The position numbers and the translations under genes are program-made. This document shows positions 8,140 through 17,778 of a DNA stretch of 64,000 bases, in pieces; positions within the stretch are counted from its first letter, which is position 1, and each line of letters opens with the position of its first letter. The notes beneath the pieces were generated by a model, which worked only from the letters and a program-made list of their open reading frames with translations, searched no databases and was not told the origin of the DNA. The stretch is from Blastomonas sp. CACIA14H2 (GTDB lineage: Bacteria > Pseudomonadota > Alphaproteobacteria > Sphingomonadales > Sphingomonadaceae). The DNA is taken from NCBI GenBank assembly GCA_000503195.1, contig AYSC01000018.1, positions 1 to 64,000 of the forward strand, in the 5' to 3' direction.

Positions 8140-9588
8140 ATGGTGAATGCGCAATCCCGGACGCTCCTTCTCTTTGGCGCGACGGGGGACCTGTCCAAGC
8201 GCATGCTTCTGCCCTCGCTCTATGCGCTGCATTGCGACGGGCTGATCGCCGCCGATCTGCGCATCATGGGCACCGCCCGCAGCGAGCTCGACGACGAGGC
8301 GTTCCGCGCGATGGCGGGCGAAGCGCTGGCGCAGTTCCTGCCCGAAGCGCGCAAGGATGATGACAAGATCGCGAGCTTCCTCAAGCAGTTGAGCTATCAA
8401 CCTCTCGACGCGTCGAAGATCGAAGGCTTTGCCGCGCTGGCCGATCGGCTGGGCGACATTTCGGGCGGCATGTCGATCTTCCTTTCGACCGCGCCCTTCC
8501 TGTTCACGCCGACCATCCAGGGGCTCAAGTCCGCTGGCCTGGCGGGCGAAATGGTGCGCATCGGGCTCGAAAAGCCGCTCGGCAACGACCTCGCCTCGTC
8601 CTGCGCGATCAACGATGCCGTGGCGCACGCCTTCCCCGAGGACCGCACCTTCCGCATCGACCATTATCTTGGCAAGGAAACCGTGCAGAACCTGATGGCG
8701 CTGCGCTTTGCCAACATGATGTTCGAGCCGTTGTGGAACGCCAACGGGATCGAGCATATCCAGATCACCGTGTCCGAGACCGTGGGCCTCGAAGGTCGCC
8801 ACGGCTTTTACGACGATACCGGTGCGCTGCGCGACATGGTGCAGAACCATATCCTGCAGCTGGTCGCGCTGACCGCGATGGAGCCTCCCGCCGAGTTCGA
8901 CGCCACCTCGATCCGCGACGAGAAGGTCAAGGTGCTGCGCTCGCTGCGCCCGGTTTCGCCCAACGAGGTGGTGCGCGGCCAGTACGGCGCCGGCGCGGTC
9001 GGCGGAAAATCGGTGAACAGCTATGCCGACGACCTCGGCAAGGCATCGGACACCGAGACCTTTGTCGCGATCAAGGCGCATGTCGACAACTGGCGCTGGC
9101 AGGGCGTGCCCTTTTACCTCCGCACCGGCAAGCGCCTTGCCGAGCGGCGCAGCGAGATCGTCATCCAGTTCAAGCAGGTGCCGCACAATATCTTCGCGCA
9201 GCGCGGCGGCAGGCTTTCGGCCAATCGCCTCGTCATCCGCCTGCAGCCCGAGGAATATGTCCGCCTGCTGGTGATGGCGAAGGAACCGGGGCTTGATCGC
9301 GGCGGGCTGGTGCTGCGCGAGGTGCCGCTCGATCTGTCGCTCACCGCCGCCTTTTCCAAGGCGCAGCGCCGCATCGCCTATGAGCGGCTGCTGCTCGATC
9401 TAGTCGACGGTGAACCCACATTGTTCGTCCGCCGCGACGAGGTGGAGGCGCAGTGGCGCTGGATCGATGCGATCCGCAAGACCTGGGCCGACCATGCGCT
9501 CGAGCCCAAATCCTATGGATCGGGCAGCTGGGGGCCGAGCGCCGCGATCGCGCTAACCGAACGCGACGGGGTGAGCTGGAATGACTGA
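8140..9588 (+). CDS. zwf: Glucose-6-phosphate 1-dehydrogenase
   Basis: Zwf oxidises glucose 6-phosphate to 6-phosphogluconolactone with NADP+ (or NAD+), the entry to the Entner-Doudoroff and pentose phosphate routes. The 482-residue product has the dinucleotide-binding segment LFGATGDLSKRMLLPSLYAL near residue 15 and the substrate-binding signature RIDHYLGKE near residue 170. The start ATG has an AAGGATAGGA-like ribosome site upstream. It is the first gene of the operon and overlaps pgl by eight bases. Confidence 0.97.
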   Translation: MVNAQSRTLLLFGATGDLSKRMLLPSLYALHCDGLIAADLRIMGTARSELDDEAFRAMAGEALAQFLPEARKDDDKIASFLKQLSYQPLDASKIEGFAALADRLGDISGGMSIFLSTAPFLFTPTIQGLKSAGLAGEMVRIGLEKPLGNDLASSCAINDAVAHAFPEDRTFRIDHYLGKETVQNLMALRFANMMFEPLWNANGIEHIQITVSETVGLEGRHGFYDDTGALRDMVQNHILQLVALTAMEPPAEFDATSIRDEKVKVLRSLRPVSPNEVVRGQYGAGAVGGKSVNSYADDLGKASDTETFVAIKAHVDNWRWQGVPFYLRTGKRLAERRSEIVIQFKQVPHNIFAQRGGRLSANRLVIRLQPEEYVRLLVMAKEPGLDRGGLVLREVPLDLSLTAAFSKAQRRIAYERLLLDLVDGEPTLFVRRDEVEAQWRWIDAIRKTWADHALEPKSYGSGSWGPSAAIALTERDGVSWND

Positions 9589-10216
9589 CACGGCCGCCAC
9601 CGCCGGCGCGCATTTCGCGCCCGATGCCTCGGTCGAGGCGATCGCCGATTTCATCGCCGGGATGCTCGCCGGCGGCAAGCCGCGCGCGATCGCGGTGCCC
9701 GGCGGCAGCACGCCTGGGCCGATCCTCGCCGCTCTGGCCGAGCGCAAGGATATCGGCTGGGTCGACGTCGCGGTCTGGCTGACCGACGACCGCTGCGTGC
9801 CGACCGATCATGCGGCGAGCAATTTCGGCCTGCTCGAACGCTCGCTCGCCGCCACCGGCGCGGCCTTGGTGCCGCTGGAGGCAGGCGCGACCCCGCCGCC
9901 CTTCGACCTGGTCTGGCTGGGCATGGGCGCGGACGGGCATATCGCCTCGCTCTTTCCCAACACCGACCCTGTGGCCGATGGCGCGCTCGAGGTGGTGCAA
10001 CTGACCCCCGATCCGTTGCCGCCCGAAGCGCCGTTCGACCGGCTGTCGCTGACCCTGTCGGCGCTGGTGCGCGCGCGCCATATCATGTTGGTGCTGAAGG
10101 GCGCGGACAAGCGCAAGGTGCTCGACGATGCCCTGTCCGGGGCCAACGACCTGCCGATCGCGCGGCTGCTGAAAGCCGCGCAGGCACCGGTCACCATCTT
10201 CTGGAGCGAAACATGA
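9581..10216 (+). CDS. pgl: 6-phosphogluconolactonase
   Basis: Pgl hydrolyses 6-phosphogluconolactone to 6-phosphogluconate, the step between Zwf and Edd. The 211-residue product is slightly short for the DevB/Pgl family. Conserved segments are [17 protein letters not shown] near residue 35, [20 protein letters not shown] near residue 65, and [17 protein letters not shown] near residue 110. It overlaps zwf by eight bases and edd by four, so translation is coupled through all three. Confidence 0.95.
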   Translation: MTDTAATAGAHFAPDASVEAIADFIAGMLAGGKPRAIAVPGGSTPGPILAALAERKDIGWVDVAVWLTDDRCVPTDHAASNFGLLERSLAATGAALVPLEAGATPPPFDLVWLGMGADGHIASLFPNTDPVADGALEVVQLTPDPLPPEAPFDRLSLTLSALVRARHIMLVLKGADKRKVLDDALSGANDLPIARLLKAAQAPVTIFWSET

Positions 10217-12039
10217 CCAGCCTTCACCCCGAGCTCGAACGGATCACGCAGCGGATCATCGAACGCTCGCGTCCCGGTCGCCAGGCCTATCTCGATTTCA
10301 TCTCACGCGAACGCGACAAGGGCGTGCACCGCCCTACATTGTCGTGCGGCAATCTGGCGCATGGCTTTGCCGCATCGGGCGAGGACAAACCCGTCATCCG
10401 ATCGGGCAAGGCGATGAACATCGGCATCGTCACCGCCTATAACGACATGCTCTCGGCGCATCAGCCCTATGGCCGCTACCCCGAGCAGATCAAGATCTTC
10501 GCGCGCGAGGTCGGCGCGACCGCGCAGGTCGCAGGCGGCGTGCCTGCGATGTGCGACGGCGTGACGCAGGGCCAGCTCGGCATGGAGCTGTCGCTGTTCA
10601 GCCGCGACACGATCGCGCTGTCGAGCGCCGTCGCGATGAGCCATGGCATGTTCGAGGGCGCGCTGGTGCTGGGCATCTGCGACAAGATCGTCCCCGGCCA
10701 GTTCATCGCCGCCGCGCGCTTCGGCCATATCCCGACGATCTTCGTGCCGGCGGGCCCGATGCCCTCGGGCCTGGCCAACAAGGAAAAGCAGCGCGTCCGC
10801 CAGCTCTATGCCGAGGGCAAGGTGGGCCGCGACGAACTGCTCGAGGCCGAAGCCGCGAGCTATCACGGCGCGGGCACCTGCACTTTCTATGGCACCGCCA
10901 ATTCGAATCAGATGATGATGGAGATGATGGGGCTGCACGTCCCCGCCTCCGCCTTCATCAACCCCGGCACCAAGCTGCGCCAGGAGCTGACCCGCGCCGC
11001 AACGCACCGCGTGACGCAGATCGGCTGGGATGGCGAGGATTACCGCCCGTTCGGCCATTGCGTCGACGAAAAGGCGATCATCAACGCGTGCATCGGCCTG
11101 CTCGCCACCGGCGGATCGACCAACCATGCGATCCACCTGCCCGCGATGGCGCGCGCGGCGGGCATCCATATCGACTGGCAGGACCTGAGCGAACTGTCCG
11201 CGATCATCCCGCTGCTCGCGCGCGTCTATCCCAACGGATCGGGCGACGTGAACCATTTCCACGCCGCCGGTGGCATCGGCTTCGTCATCCGCGAACTGGC
11301 GGGTGCAGCCCTGCTCCACACCGACATCCTGACCGTGTCGGGCCAGTCGCTGCTCGATTATGCGGTCGAGCCGGTGCTCGACGCGGAGGGCGCGCTCGCC
11401 TTCGCCCCCTCGCCCGAGGTGACGCGCGACGAGGCGATGCTTCGCCCGGTCAGCGCCGCTTTCCAGCCCGATGGCGGGATGCGGTTGGTCGAGGGCAATC
11501 TGGGGCGCGGCATCGTCAAGACCAGCGCTGTCGATCCCTCGCGCTGGATCATCGAGGCACCCGCACGCGTGTTCGACGATCAGGATGCGGTGCTCACGGC
11601 GTTCAAGGCAGGCGAGCTCGATCGCGACGTCGTCGTGGTCGTTCGTTTCCAGGGGCCGCGCGCCAATGGCATGCCCGAACTGCACAAGCTCACGCCTTCG
11701 CTCGGCGTGCTGCAGGATCGCGGGTTCAAGGTGGCTCTGGTCACCGACGGCCGCATGTCGGGCGCATCGGGCAAGGTGCCCGCGGCGATCCATCTGTGGC
11801 CAGAGGCGTGCGATGGCGGCCCGCTGGCGCGCCTGCGCGATGGCGATGGCGTGCGGCTAGATGCGGTGGCGGGCACGATCAGCGTTGCGGTGGACGGCAC
11901 CGAATGGGAAGCTCGCCCGACCGCAAGCCAGCCCGCCCAGCCGATGGGCACCGGCCGCGAGCTGTTCGCCCTGATGCGCGCATCGAGCGACAATGCCGAA
12001 GCGGGCGCGAGCGCGATGCTGGCAATGGCGGGGTTGTGA
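10213..12039 (+). CDS. edd: Phosphogluconate dehydratase
   Basis: Edd dehydrates 6-phosphogluconate to KDPG, the first committed step of the Entner-Doudoroff pathway. It belongs to the IlvD/Edd family of iron-sulfur dehydratases and is 608 residues long, as expected. Seen are [20 protein letters not shown] near residue 115 (cluster Cys), [14 protein letters not shown], and [20 protein letters not shown] near residue 220, another conserved Cys segment. The C-terminal [20 protein letters not shown] motif is complete. It follows pgl with an ATGA overlap. A 240-bp repeat-filled gap separates it from glk. Confidence 0.97.
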   Translation: MTSLHPELERITQRIIERSRPGRQAYLDFISRERDKGVHRPTLSCGNLAHGFAASGEDKPVIRSGKAMNIGIVTAYNDMLSAHQPYGRYPEQIKIFAREVGATAQVAGGVPAMCDGVTQGQLGMELSLFSRDTIALSSAVAMSHGMFEGALVLGICDKIVPGQFIAAARFGHIPTIFVPAGPMPSGLANKEKQRVRQLYAEGKVGRDELLEAEAASYHGAGTCTFYGTANSNQMMMEMMGLHVPASAFINPGTKLRQELTRAATHRVTQIGWDGEDYRPFGHCVDEKAIINACIGLLATGGSTNHAIHLPAMARAAGIHIDWQDLSELSAIIPLLARVYPNGSGDVNHFHAAGGIGFVIRELAGAALLHTDILTVSGQSLLDYAVEPVLDAEGALAFAPSPEVTRDEAMLRPVSAAFQPDGGMRLVEGNLGRGIVKTSAVDPSRWIIEAPARVFDDQDAVLTAFKAGELDRDVVVVVRFQGPRANGMPELHKLTPSLGVLQDRGFKVALVTDGRMSGASGKVPAAIHLWPEACDGGPLARLRDGDGVRLDAVAGTISVAVDGTEWEARPTASQPAQPMGTGRELFALMRASSDNAEAGASAMLAMAGL

Positions 12040-12067
12040 GGGGTGTGATCTCGGGAGGTTGCACATC

Positions 12068-12158
12068 ACGTCCCTCGACTTCGCTCGGGACAAACGGTGG
12101 GGGTAAATGCGGCGCCAGCTGCAACCTCTCCGAGTTCCCGAGCGCAGTCGAGGGACGC
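12068..12158. repeat. Palindromic repeat (type A) inside the Entner-Doudoroff operon
   Basis: ACGTCCCTCGACTTCGCTCG at 12068 continues as in the element at 6466, including the following GGGACAAACGG. At 12137-12156 the partly inverted form CCCGAGCGCAGTCGAGGGAC appears. The unit can fold into a long hairpin. It lies directly after the edd stop codon. Confidence 0.65.
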
Positions 12159-12183
12159 TGCATCCGACCCTTGCGGCTATCCG

Positions 12184-12259
12184 TTCTCCGGCGAAAGCCG
12201 GAGCCCAGGGGCGAGATCGCACAACATCGCTCTGGATTCCGGCTTCCGCCGGAAAACGG
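12184..12259. repeat. Paired palindromic repeat (type B variant) before glk
   Basis: Two short hairpins face each other: CTCCGGCGAAAGCCGGAG (12184 region) and TTCCGGCTTCCGCCGGAA (12238 region), separated by about 35 bp. The pattern resembles the paired type B elements elsewhere in the window but with a diverged core. It ends about 20 bp before the glk start. Confidence 0.6.
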
Positions 12260-12279
12260 CATTCTGAGGTAAACTAAAG

Positions 12280-13248
12280 ATGCAGATCGTAACCGCAGAC
12301 ATTGGCGGCACCCATGCGCGCTTTGCGCTCGCGACCATCGAACAGGGCCGCGTCACCCATCTGGGCGAGCCGGTGACGCTCAAATGCGCCGAATATGCCA
12401 GCCTCCAGACCGCCTGGGAGGCCTTCGGTCAGACGATCGGTCAGCCCCTGCCGCGCGCGGCGGCCATCGCGCTCGCCACCCCGATCCGGGGCGAGGTGCT
12501 CAAGATGACCAACAACCCCTGGGTCATCCGCCCTGCCTTGGTACGCGAGAAGCTCAATGTCGACGATTACATCCTGATCAACGATTTCGGCGCGGTCGCG
12601 CACGCCGTCCAGCATTGCGGGGCGGACCATTATTCGCACCTGTGCGGCCCGGAAGGCGATCTGCCCGAGAAGGGCGTGATCACCGTGATCGGCCCCGGCA
12701 CGGGCCTGGGCGTCGCCTATGTCGTCCGCAGTGCCGATGGCTATCGCGCGGTCGAGACCGAGGGCGGCCATGTCGACTATTCGCCGCTCGATTCGATCGA
12801 GGATGCCATTCTCAACCGGCTGCGCCGCCAGCACCGCCGCGTTTCGGTCGAGCGCGTGTGCTCGGGGCCAGGCCTCGCCGCGATCTACGAGACGCTGGCG
12901 AGCATCGAGGGCCGCGCGGTCGTCAGCATGGAGGACAAGGCGCTGTGGCAGCTCGCACTGTCGGGCGAGGACAGCCTGGCCGCCGCCGCGTTCGACCGCT
13001 TCTGCCTCAGCCTGGGCGCGGCGGCGGGCGATTTTGCGCTGGCACAGGGCGCGGGCGCGGTGGTAATCGCGGGCGGCCTTGGTCAGCGGATCGCCGACCG
13101 TCTGCCGCAATCCGGGTTCGAGGAGCGCTTCGTCGCCAAGGGCCGGTTCCAGCAGCTGATGGAGACGATCCCCGTCAAGCTGATCGATCATCCCCAGCCC
13201 GGCCTGTTCGGGGCCGCCGCCGCCTTTGCCCAGGAGAATGCCGCATGA
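12280..13248 (+). CDS. glk: Glucokinase
   Basis: Glk phosphorylates glucose with ATP to give glucose 6-phosphate, feeding Zwf. The 322-residue product matches the bacterial glucokinase family (not ROK). Seen are the phosphate-1 motif ADIGGTHARFALA at residue 5, LINDFGAVAHAV near residue 105, and the GPGTGLGVAYV segment near residue 145. A GAGGT ribosome site lies nine bases upstream of the ATG. It overlaps eda by four bases (ATGA). Its location after repeat elements raises the question whether it has its own promoter. Confidence 0.95.
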   Translation: MQIVTADIGGTHARFALATIEQGRVTHLGEPVTLKCAEYASLQTAWEAFGQTIGQPLPRAAAIALATPIRGEVLKMTNNPWVIRPALVREKLNVDDYILINDFGAVAHAVQHCGADHYSHLCGPEGDLPEKGVITVIGPGTGLGVAYVVRSADGYRAVETEGGHVDYSPLDSIEDAILNRLRRQHRRVSVERVCSGPGLAAIYETLASIEGRAVVSMEDKALWQLALSGEDSLAAAAFDRFCLSLGAAAGDFALAQGAGAVVIAGGLGQRIADRLPQSGFEERFVAKGRFQQLMETIPVKLIDHPQPGLFGAAAAFAQENAA

Positions 13249-13880
13249 CTGATATCAATTCTTCTTCTGGCCCCGCGATCGAAACCATCATGCTGACCGC
13301 GCCGGTCATTCCGGTGATCGTAATCAACGATGTCGCCGACGCGGTGCCGATGGCCGAGGCGCTGGTCGCAGGCGGTCTCAAGGTGCTCGAGGTGACGCTG
13401 CGCACCCCCGCCGCGCTCGAGGCGATCGCCGCGATGAAGCAGGTCGAAGGCGCGATCGTCGGTGCTGGCACGGTGATCGATCCGAAGACGCTCGACGCGG
13501 CGCTCAAGGCCGGGTCGGAATTCATCGTCTCGCCCGGCCTCACCGAAAATCTGGGCAAGGCGGCGATCGGGAGCGGCATTCCCTTCCTGCCCGGCATCGC
13601 CAATGCCGGCGACATCATGCGCGGGCTCGACATGGGCCTCACCCATTTCAAGTTCTTCCCGGCGATGGCGGCAGGCGGAATCCCCGCGCTTAAGTCGCTC
13701 GCCGCACCGTTCGGCCAGTGCAGGTTCTGCCCCACCGGCGGGGTGACACTGGAGACCGCGGGCAACTGGCTGGCGATCGATCCGGTGCTGTGCGTCGGCG
13801 GCAGCTGGATGATCCCGGCAGGCCCGATGGACACCGCCGCTATCCAGCGCAACGCCGCCGCCGCGCGGGCGCTCGCCTGA
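13245..13880 (+). CDS. eda: 2-keto-3-deoxy-6-phosphogluconate aldolase
   Basis: Eda cleaves KDPG to pyruvate and glyceraldehyde 3-phosphate, completing the Entner-Doudoroff pathway encoded by this operon. The 211-residue product has the class I aldolase features: LKVLEVTLRTPAALEAI near residue 45 (catalytic Glu), VGAGTVIDPKTL, and the Schiff-base Lys in LTHFKFFPA near residue 135, then CPTGGVTLETAGNWL. The ATG at 13245 overlaps the glk stop. The next gene, on the opposite strand, converges with only one base between the stops. Confidence 0.96.
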   Translation: MTDINSSSGPAIETIMLTAPVIPVIVINDVADAVPMAEALVAGGLKVLEVTLRTPAALEAIAAMKQVEGAIVGAGTVIDPKTLDAALKAGSEFIVSPGLTENLGKAAIGSGIPFLPGIANAGDIMRGLDMGLTHFKFFPAMAAGGIPALKSLAAPFGQCRFCPTGGVTLETAGNWLAIDPVLCVGGSWMIPAGPMDTAAIQRNAAAARALA

Positions 13881-13881
13881 A

Positions 13882-15108
13882 CTAGATCAGCAGCTCCGCC
13901 GCCTTGCCATGGCCGAGGAAATCGGCCGGGCTGGCGGTGGCGCCATAGGCCCCGGCACAGAACACCGCGACCAGATCGCCGACCTCGGCTGCGGGCAGAT
14001 GCGCCTTGTCGGCGAGGCGATCGAGCGGGGTGCACAGGCAGCCGACCACATTGGCCTCTTCCGCCGGCTGCGCATCGAAACGGCTGGCGATCGCGACCGG
14101 ATAGTTTCGCCGCACGACGGTGCCGAAATTGCCGCTCGCAGCGAGCTGGTGGTGCAAACCGCCATCGGTGACCAGATACAGCTCGCCATGGCTGGTCTTC
14201 CTGTCGACGATGCGGGTCAGATAGACGCCCGCCTCGCCCACCAGCCAGCGGCCCAGCTCCATCGCGAAATGCGTGTCCGCGAGCGCGTCCGGGAGCGCCG
14301 CGAACCGCTCGCCCAAGGCCGCGCCAACCTTCCCGATGTCTACCGGCGTGTCGCCCGGGAAATAGGGAATGCCCATGCCGCCGCCCAGATTGACATGTTC
14401 GGGGATCGCGCCTGACTCGTCGGCGAGCTGCGCGGCGAGATCGAGCGTCTTGCCCTGCGTCTCGATGATCGCATCGGCGTCGAGCGCCTGCGATCCGGCG
14501 AAGATGTGGAAACCGCGCCAGTGCGCGCCCTCGGCCAGGATATGTTTGACCAGCGCAGGCACGCGCGCCTGATCGATGCCGAAGGGCTTGGCCCCGCCGC
14601 CCATGCGCATCCCCGATCCGCGCAGGTCGAAATCGGGATTGACCCTGACGGCGAGGCGCGGCTGCACGCCGATGCGCTGGCCGATCGCCAGCGCGCGCTC
14701 GCATTCGCCTTCGGATTCGAGGTTCAGCGTGACGCCTGCGGCAATCGCGGCTTCGAGATCGCGGTCGCGCTTGCCCGGTCCGGCAAAGCTGATGCGCGCG
14801 GCATCCATCCCCGCCGCTTGCGCCAGCGCCAGTTCGCCCGCCGAGGCGATATCGATGCCGTCGACCAGCGAGGCCATCAACTTCAACACCGGTGCGAAGG
14901 GATTGGCCTTCATCGCATAATGGATCGCGAGCCGCTCGGGCATGGCCGCGCGCAGCGAGGCGACGCGCGCGCGCAGCATGTCCGACGAATAGACGAAGCA
15001 CGGACTGTCCCCGGCCCGATCGACCAGCGCACTTGCCTTGATGCCCTGCACCGCCAGCTCGCCGCCGATACTCGAAAATCCGGGAGGTATCGGCCCCAAA
15101 GGCTTCAT
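13882..15108 (-). CDS. PLP-dependent decarboxylase, exosortase A system-associated type
   Basis: This is a fold-type III PLP enzyme of the ornithine/diaminopimelate decarboxylase family, 408 residues. The PLP lysine is Lys67 in HYAMKANP; FHIFAGS and the glycine-rich NLGGGMGIPY segment bind the cofactor phosphate; Cys359 in CLCTPLD is in the position of the catalytic cysteine contributed across the dimer. The combination with the adjacent acyl-CoA ligase, carrier protein and two hydrolases matches the exosortase A-associated subfamily (TIGR03099-like) and not LysA. Its start overlaps the ligase stop by four bases. The substrate is unknown; it could be an amino acid whose product is carried on the nearby carrier protein (inference). 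Confidence 0.85.
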   Translation of the reverse strand: MKPLGPIPPGFSSIGGELAVQGIKASALVDRAGDSPCFVYSSDMLRARVASLRAAMPERLAIHYAMKANPFAPVLKLMASLVDGIDIASAGELALAQAAGMDAARISFAGPGKRDRDLEAAIAAGVTLNLESEGECERALAIGQRIGVQPRLAVRVNPDFDLRGSGMRMGGGAKPFGIDQARVPALVKHILAEGAHWRGFHIFAGSQALDADAIIETQGKTLDLAAQLADESGAIPEHVNLGGGMGIPYFPGDTPVDIGKVGAALGERFAALPDALADTHFAMELGRWLVGEAGVYLTRIVDRKTSHGELYLVTDGGLHHQLAASGNFGTVVRRNYPVAIASRFDAQPAEEANVVGCLCTPLDRLADKAHLPAAEVGDLVAVFCAGAYGATASPADFLGHGKAAELLI

Positions 15109-16640
15109 TTGTAACGTTCCTCGATCTCGGCGACCAGCAGCGCGCGGTCGATCTTGCCATTGGGATTCTTCGGAAACTCGGCTCGCAGCTCGACGATTTT
15201 CGGCAGCATGAACGCGGGCAGATCGCGCTTCATCGCGATCAGCAGATCATCGACCAGCTGCTCGGGCTGCGGCACGGCAGCGGGTCGCACCAAGAGCAGG
15301 ATCGCCTGGCCCAGCTGCGGATCGGGAATACCGAGCGCCACCGCTTCTGCCGCGAGGCCCGTCGAGGTCGCGGCATCCTCGATCTCGGCCGGGCTGATGC
15401 GGTTGCCCGAGGACTTGATCATCGCGTCGCGCCGTCCGACGAAATAGAGCAGCCCCTGCTCGTCGCGCCGCACCCGGTCGCCCGACCAGACCGCCATGCC
15501 GCCATAGGTCGAGAAGGCCGGCGCGGGCTTGTAGCGTTCGGCGGTGCGCTCGGCATCCTGCCAATAGCCCTGCGCGACCAAGGGACCTGCATGGACGAGC
15601 TCGCCCTCCTCGCCCGGCGCGGCATCCTGGCCGGCATCGTTGACGACGAGAATCTCGGCAAAGGGGATCGCCTTGCCGATGCTGGTCGGGTTGCCGTCGA
15701 TCAGATCGGGGTCGAGATAGGTCGAGCGGAACGCTTCGGTCAGGCCATACATCGCGAAGATGCGCGTCTCGGGGAAGATGCCGCGCAGTTGTTTGACCAG
15801 AGCGGGGCTCAATGCGCCGCCGCTATTGGTGAGCCGTCGCATCGTCGCGGTCGCCTCGGCGGGCCAGTCGATCTCGACCAGTTGCGTCCAGAGCGGGGGC
15901 ACCGCAGCAAGCGTGGTGATGCCATGCCGCACGCAGTATTTCACCACATCGCGCGGCATCAGATAGTCGAGCGGTATGGCACAGCCGCCTGCGGCCCAAG
16001 TGGAGAGCAGCTGATTCTGCCCGTAATCGAAGCTCAAGGGCAGCACGCACAGCGTCCTGTCGTCGCTTGCCAGTCCCAGATAGCCGGCCACACTGAGCGC
16101 GCCGAGCCACATGTTCGCATGGCTCAGCATCACGCCCTTGGGCTTGCCGGTCGAACCCGAAGTGTAAAGTATCGCCGCCAAGTCCTTGGGGTCATGCGAA
16201 GAAGCGTCCAGGCTCGCCTCGCCCGCCTTCCACGCGGCCATCGCCTCGTCATCGTCGAGCGAGCAGCACGCAGCGGGCATATCGCCGGCGAGCAGCGTCG
16301 TCAGCCGGGTGCGGTTGGCGATCAGCAGCTTCGCGCCGCTATCGGCAAGGATATGCGCCACCTGAGCGCGCTTGAGCACCGGGTTGATCGGCACATGCAC
16401 CAGCCCCGCCCGCGCCGCGGCGAGCGGCATCAGGCAGGTGGTCTCGTTCTTGGGCAGCCAGGTCGCGACCCGGTCGCCATGCGCCAGCCCCATCGTGGTT
16501 AACCAGGCCGCAAGCAATCCGATACGCAAGTTTAACGTGTCATAGCTAAGAGAGCCTTCACGCAATATCAGCGCGCTTGCGGGGCCCTCGCCCCTCAGGA
16601 CCAGATGATCGAGCGGCTGCGGAGTGGGATCGAGAGACAT
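15105..16640 (-). CDS. Acyl-CoA ligase (AMP-forming), exosortase A system-associated type
   Basis: This 511-residue protein belongs to the ANL superfamily, which activates carboxylates as acyl-adenylates and transfers them to CoA or a carrier protein. The P-loop-like motif is LYTSGSTGKPKGVMLSHANM near residue 170, the GLTEAF motif is near residue 300, YGGMAVWSGDRV near 385, and the C-terminal catalytic lysine lies in NPNGKIDRALL near residue 498. Gene context places it in the TIGR03098-like group. The ATG at 16640 is chosen; a GTG at 16643 is also in frame. It diverges from the GNAT-like gene with 36 bp between start codons and is coupled to the decarboxylase. Confidence 0.85.
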   Translation of the reverse strand: MSLDPTPQPLDHLVLRGEGPASALILREGSLSYDTLNLRIGLLAAWLTTMGLAHGDRVATWLPKNETTCLMPLAAARAGLVHVPINPVLKRAQVAHILADSGAKLLIANRTRLTTLLAGDMPAACCSLDDDEAMAAWKAGEASLDASSHDPKDLAAILYTSGSTGKPKGVMLSHANMWLGALSVAGYLGLASDDRTLCVLPLSFDYGQNQLLSTWAAGGCAIPLDYLMPRDVVKYCVRHGITTLAAVPPLWTQLVEIDWPAEATATMRRLTNSGGALSPALVKQLRGIFPETRIFAMYGLTEAFRSTYLDPDLIDGNPTSIGKAIPFAEILVVNDAGQDAAPGEEGELVHAGPLVAQGYWQDAERTAERYKPAPAFSTYGGMAVWSGDRVRRDEQGLLYFVGRRDAMIKSSGNRISPAEIEDAATSTGLAAEAVALGIPDPQLGQAILLLVRPAAVPQPEQLVDDLLIAMKRDLPAFMLPKIVELRAEFPKNPNGKIDRALLVAEIEERYK

Positions 16641-16676
16641 CACGAACGGTTTGGCTCATAAGGAAGGCGCGGCATC

Positions 16677-17720
16677 ATGGGGTTCATGACGTTGAATAAT
16701 GAATATCATGATAACCTGAAGGCCGCGCAGGCGCACCGGCTTTCTGCGCTCGAGGATCCGGGCCGGGTCGGGCTGTTCGACCGCGCGCTCTGGTTCGACG
16801 GGCTGCACCGCCATTGCCTCGCCGAGCACGCGCCGCATATCGCCTATGCCGCCGATCATGGCGATGCGGTCAAGCTGCACCTGATCGACAATGGCCGATC
16901 GGGCCTACGCTCGATGGCCAACTGGTACAGCTTCATCTGGCGCCCCGTGTTCGGAGGCACGCCCGATGCGCAGCGTCGGCGCGCACTGATGCTGTCGGTC
17001 GCTCAGAAGCTGAGCAAGACGACGCACCGGCTGATCCTCTCTCCCGTGCCCGACGAATGCGGCTCGGCGAGCCTGATCGAGGAGACCTTTGCCGCGACCG
17101 GTTGGATCGTGCGCCGCGAGCCGTGCGACGAGAACCATGTGCTGCACCTGAAGGGCCGCAATTTCGCTGCATACTGGCAGGGTCGCCCCGGCCAGCTGCG
17201 CTCCACCGTCAAGCGCAAGGGCAACAAGGGCGTGGTCTCGCTGCGCGTCGAGCATCGCTTCGATGCGCAGGACTGGGCCGATTACGAGGCGATCTATGCG
17301 CGCAGCTGGAAGCCCGAAGAGGGCAATCCCGAATTCCTGCGCTGGCTCGCCCAGCGCGAATCCGAGGCCGGGCGGCTGCGCATGGGGATGGCGAGCATCG
17401 ACGGACAGGCGGTCGCGGCGCAGTTCTGGACCGTGGAGAACGGCACCGCCTATATCCACAAGCTGGCGCATGACGAACGGCATATCCAGGCTTCGCCCGG
17501 TACCTTGCTGACGTATGCGCTGTTCGCGCATGTCATCGATACCGATCGTGTCGATCTGGTCGATTTCGGCACCGGCAGCGACGCCTACAAGCGCGACTGG
17601 ATGGAAGACATGCGGCCGCGCTACCGGCTCGAGCTGATCTGGCCAAGGTCGCCCAAGGCCTGGCCCTATATGGCCAAGAGCCGCGTCGCGGGGCTTGCCG
17701 CCCGTTTTGCGAAGGACTAA
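16677..17720 (+). CDS. GNAT/FemAB-like acyltransferase, exosortase A system-associated
   Basis: The 347-residue product has a C-terminal half of the FemAB/BioF2-like GNAT fold: QLRSTVKRKGNKG near residue 182, YEAIYARSWKPEEG near 205, then MGMASIDGQAVAAQFW and HKLAHDE, ending with DFGTGSDAYKRDWM near residue 300, which is typical of these transferases. Such proteins move acyl or aminoacyl groups onto surface or small-molecule amines. An AAGGAAGG ribosome site supports the ATG at 16677. It opens the plus-strand arm of the cluster and is followed by the carrier protein 58 bp later. The exact donor and acceptor are unknown. Confidence 0.75.
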   Translation: MGFMTLNNEYHDNLKAAQAHRLSALEDPGRVGLFDRALWFDGLHRHCLAEHAPHIAYAADHGDAVKLHLIDNGRSGLRSMANWYSFIWRPVFGGTPDAQRRRALMLSVAQKLSKTTHRLILSPVPDECGSASLIEETFAATGWIVRREPCDENHVLHLKGRNFAAYWQGRPGQLRSTVKRKGNKGVVSLRVEHRFDAQDWADYEAIYARSWKPEEGNPEFLRWLAQRESEAGRLRMGMASIDGQAVAAQFWTVENGTAYIHKLAHDERHIQASPGTLLTYALFAHVIDTDRVDLVDFGTGSDAYKRDWMEDMRPRYRLELIWPRSPKAWPYMAKSRVAGLAARFAKD

Positions 17721-17778
17721 GGCCGCGTGCACGCGGTCCGGGGGGCCGCATACGGCCACAAAAGCCAGCGAGGGATAT

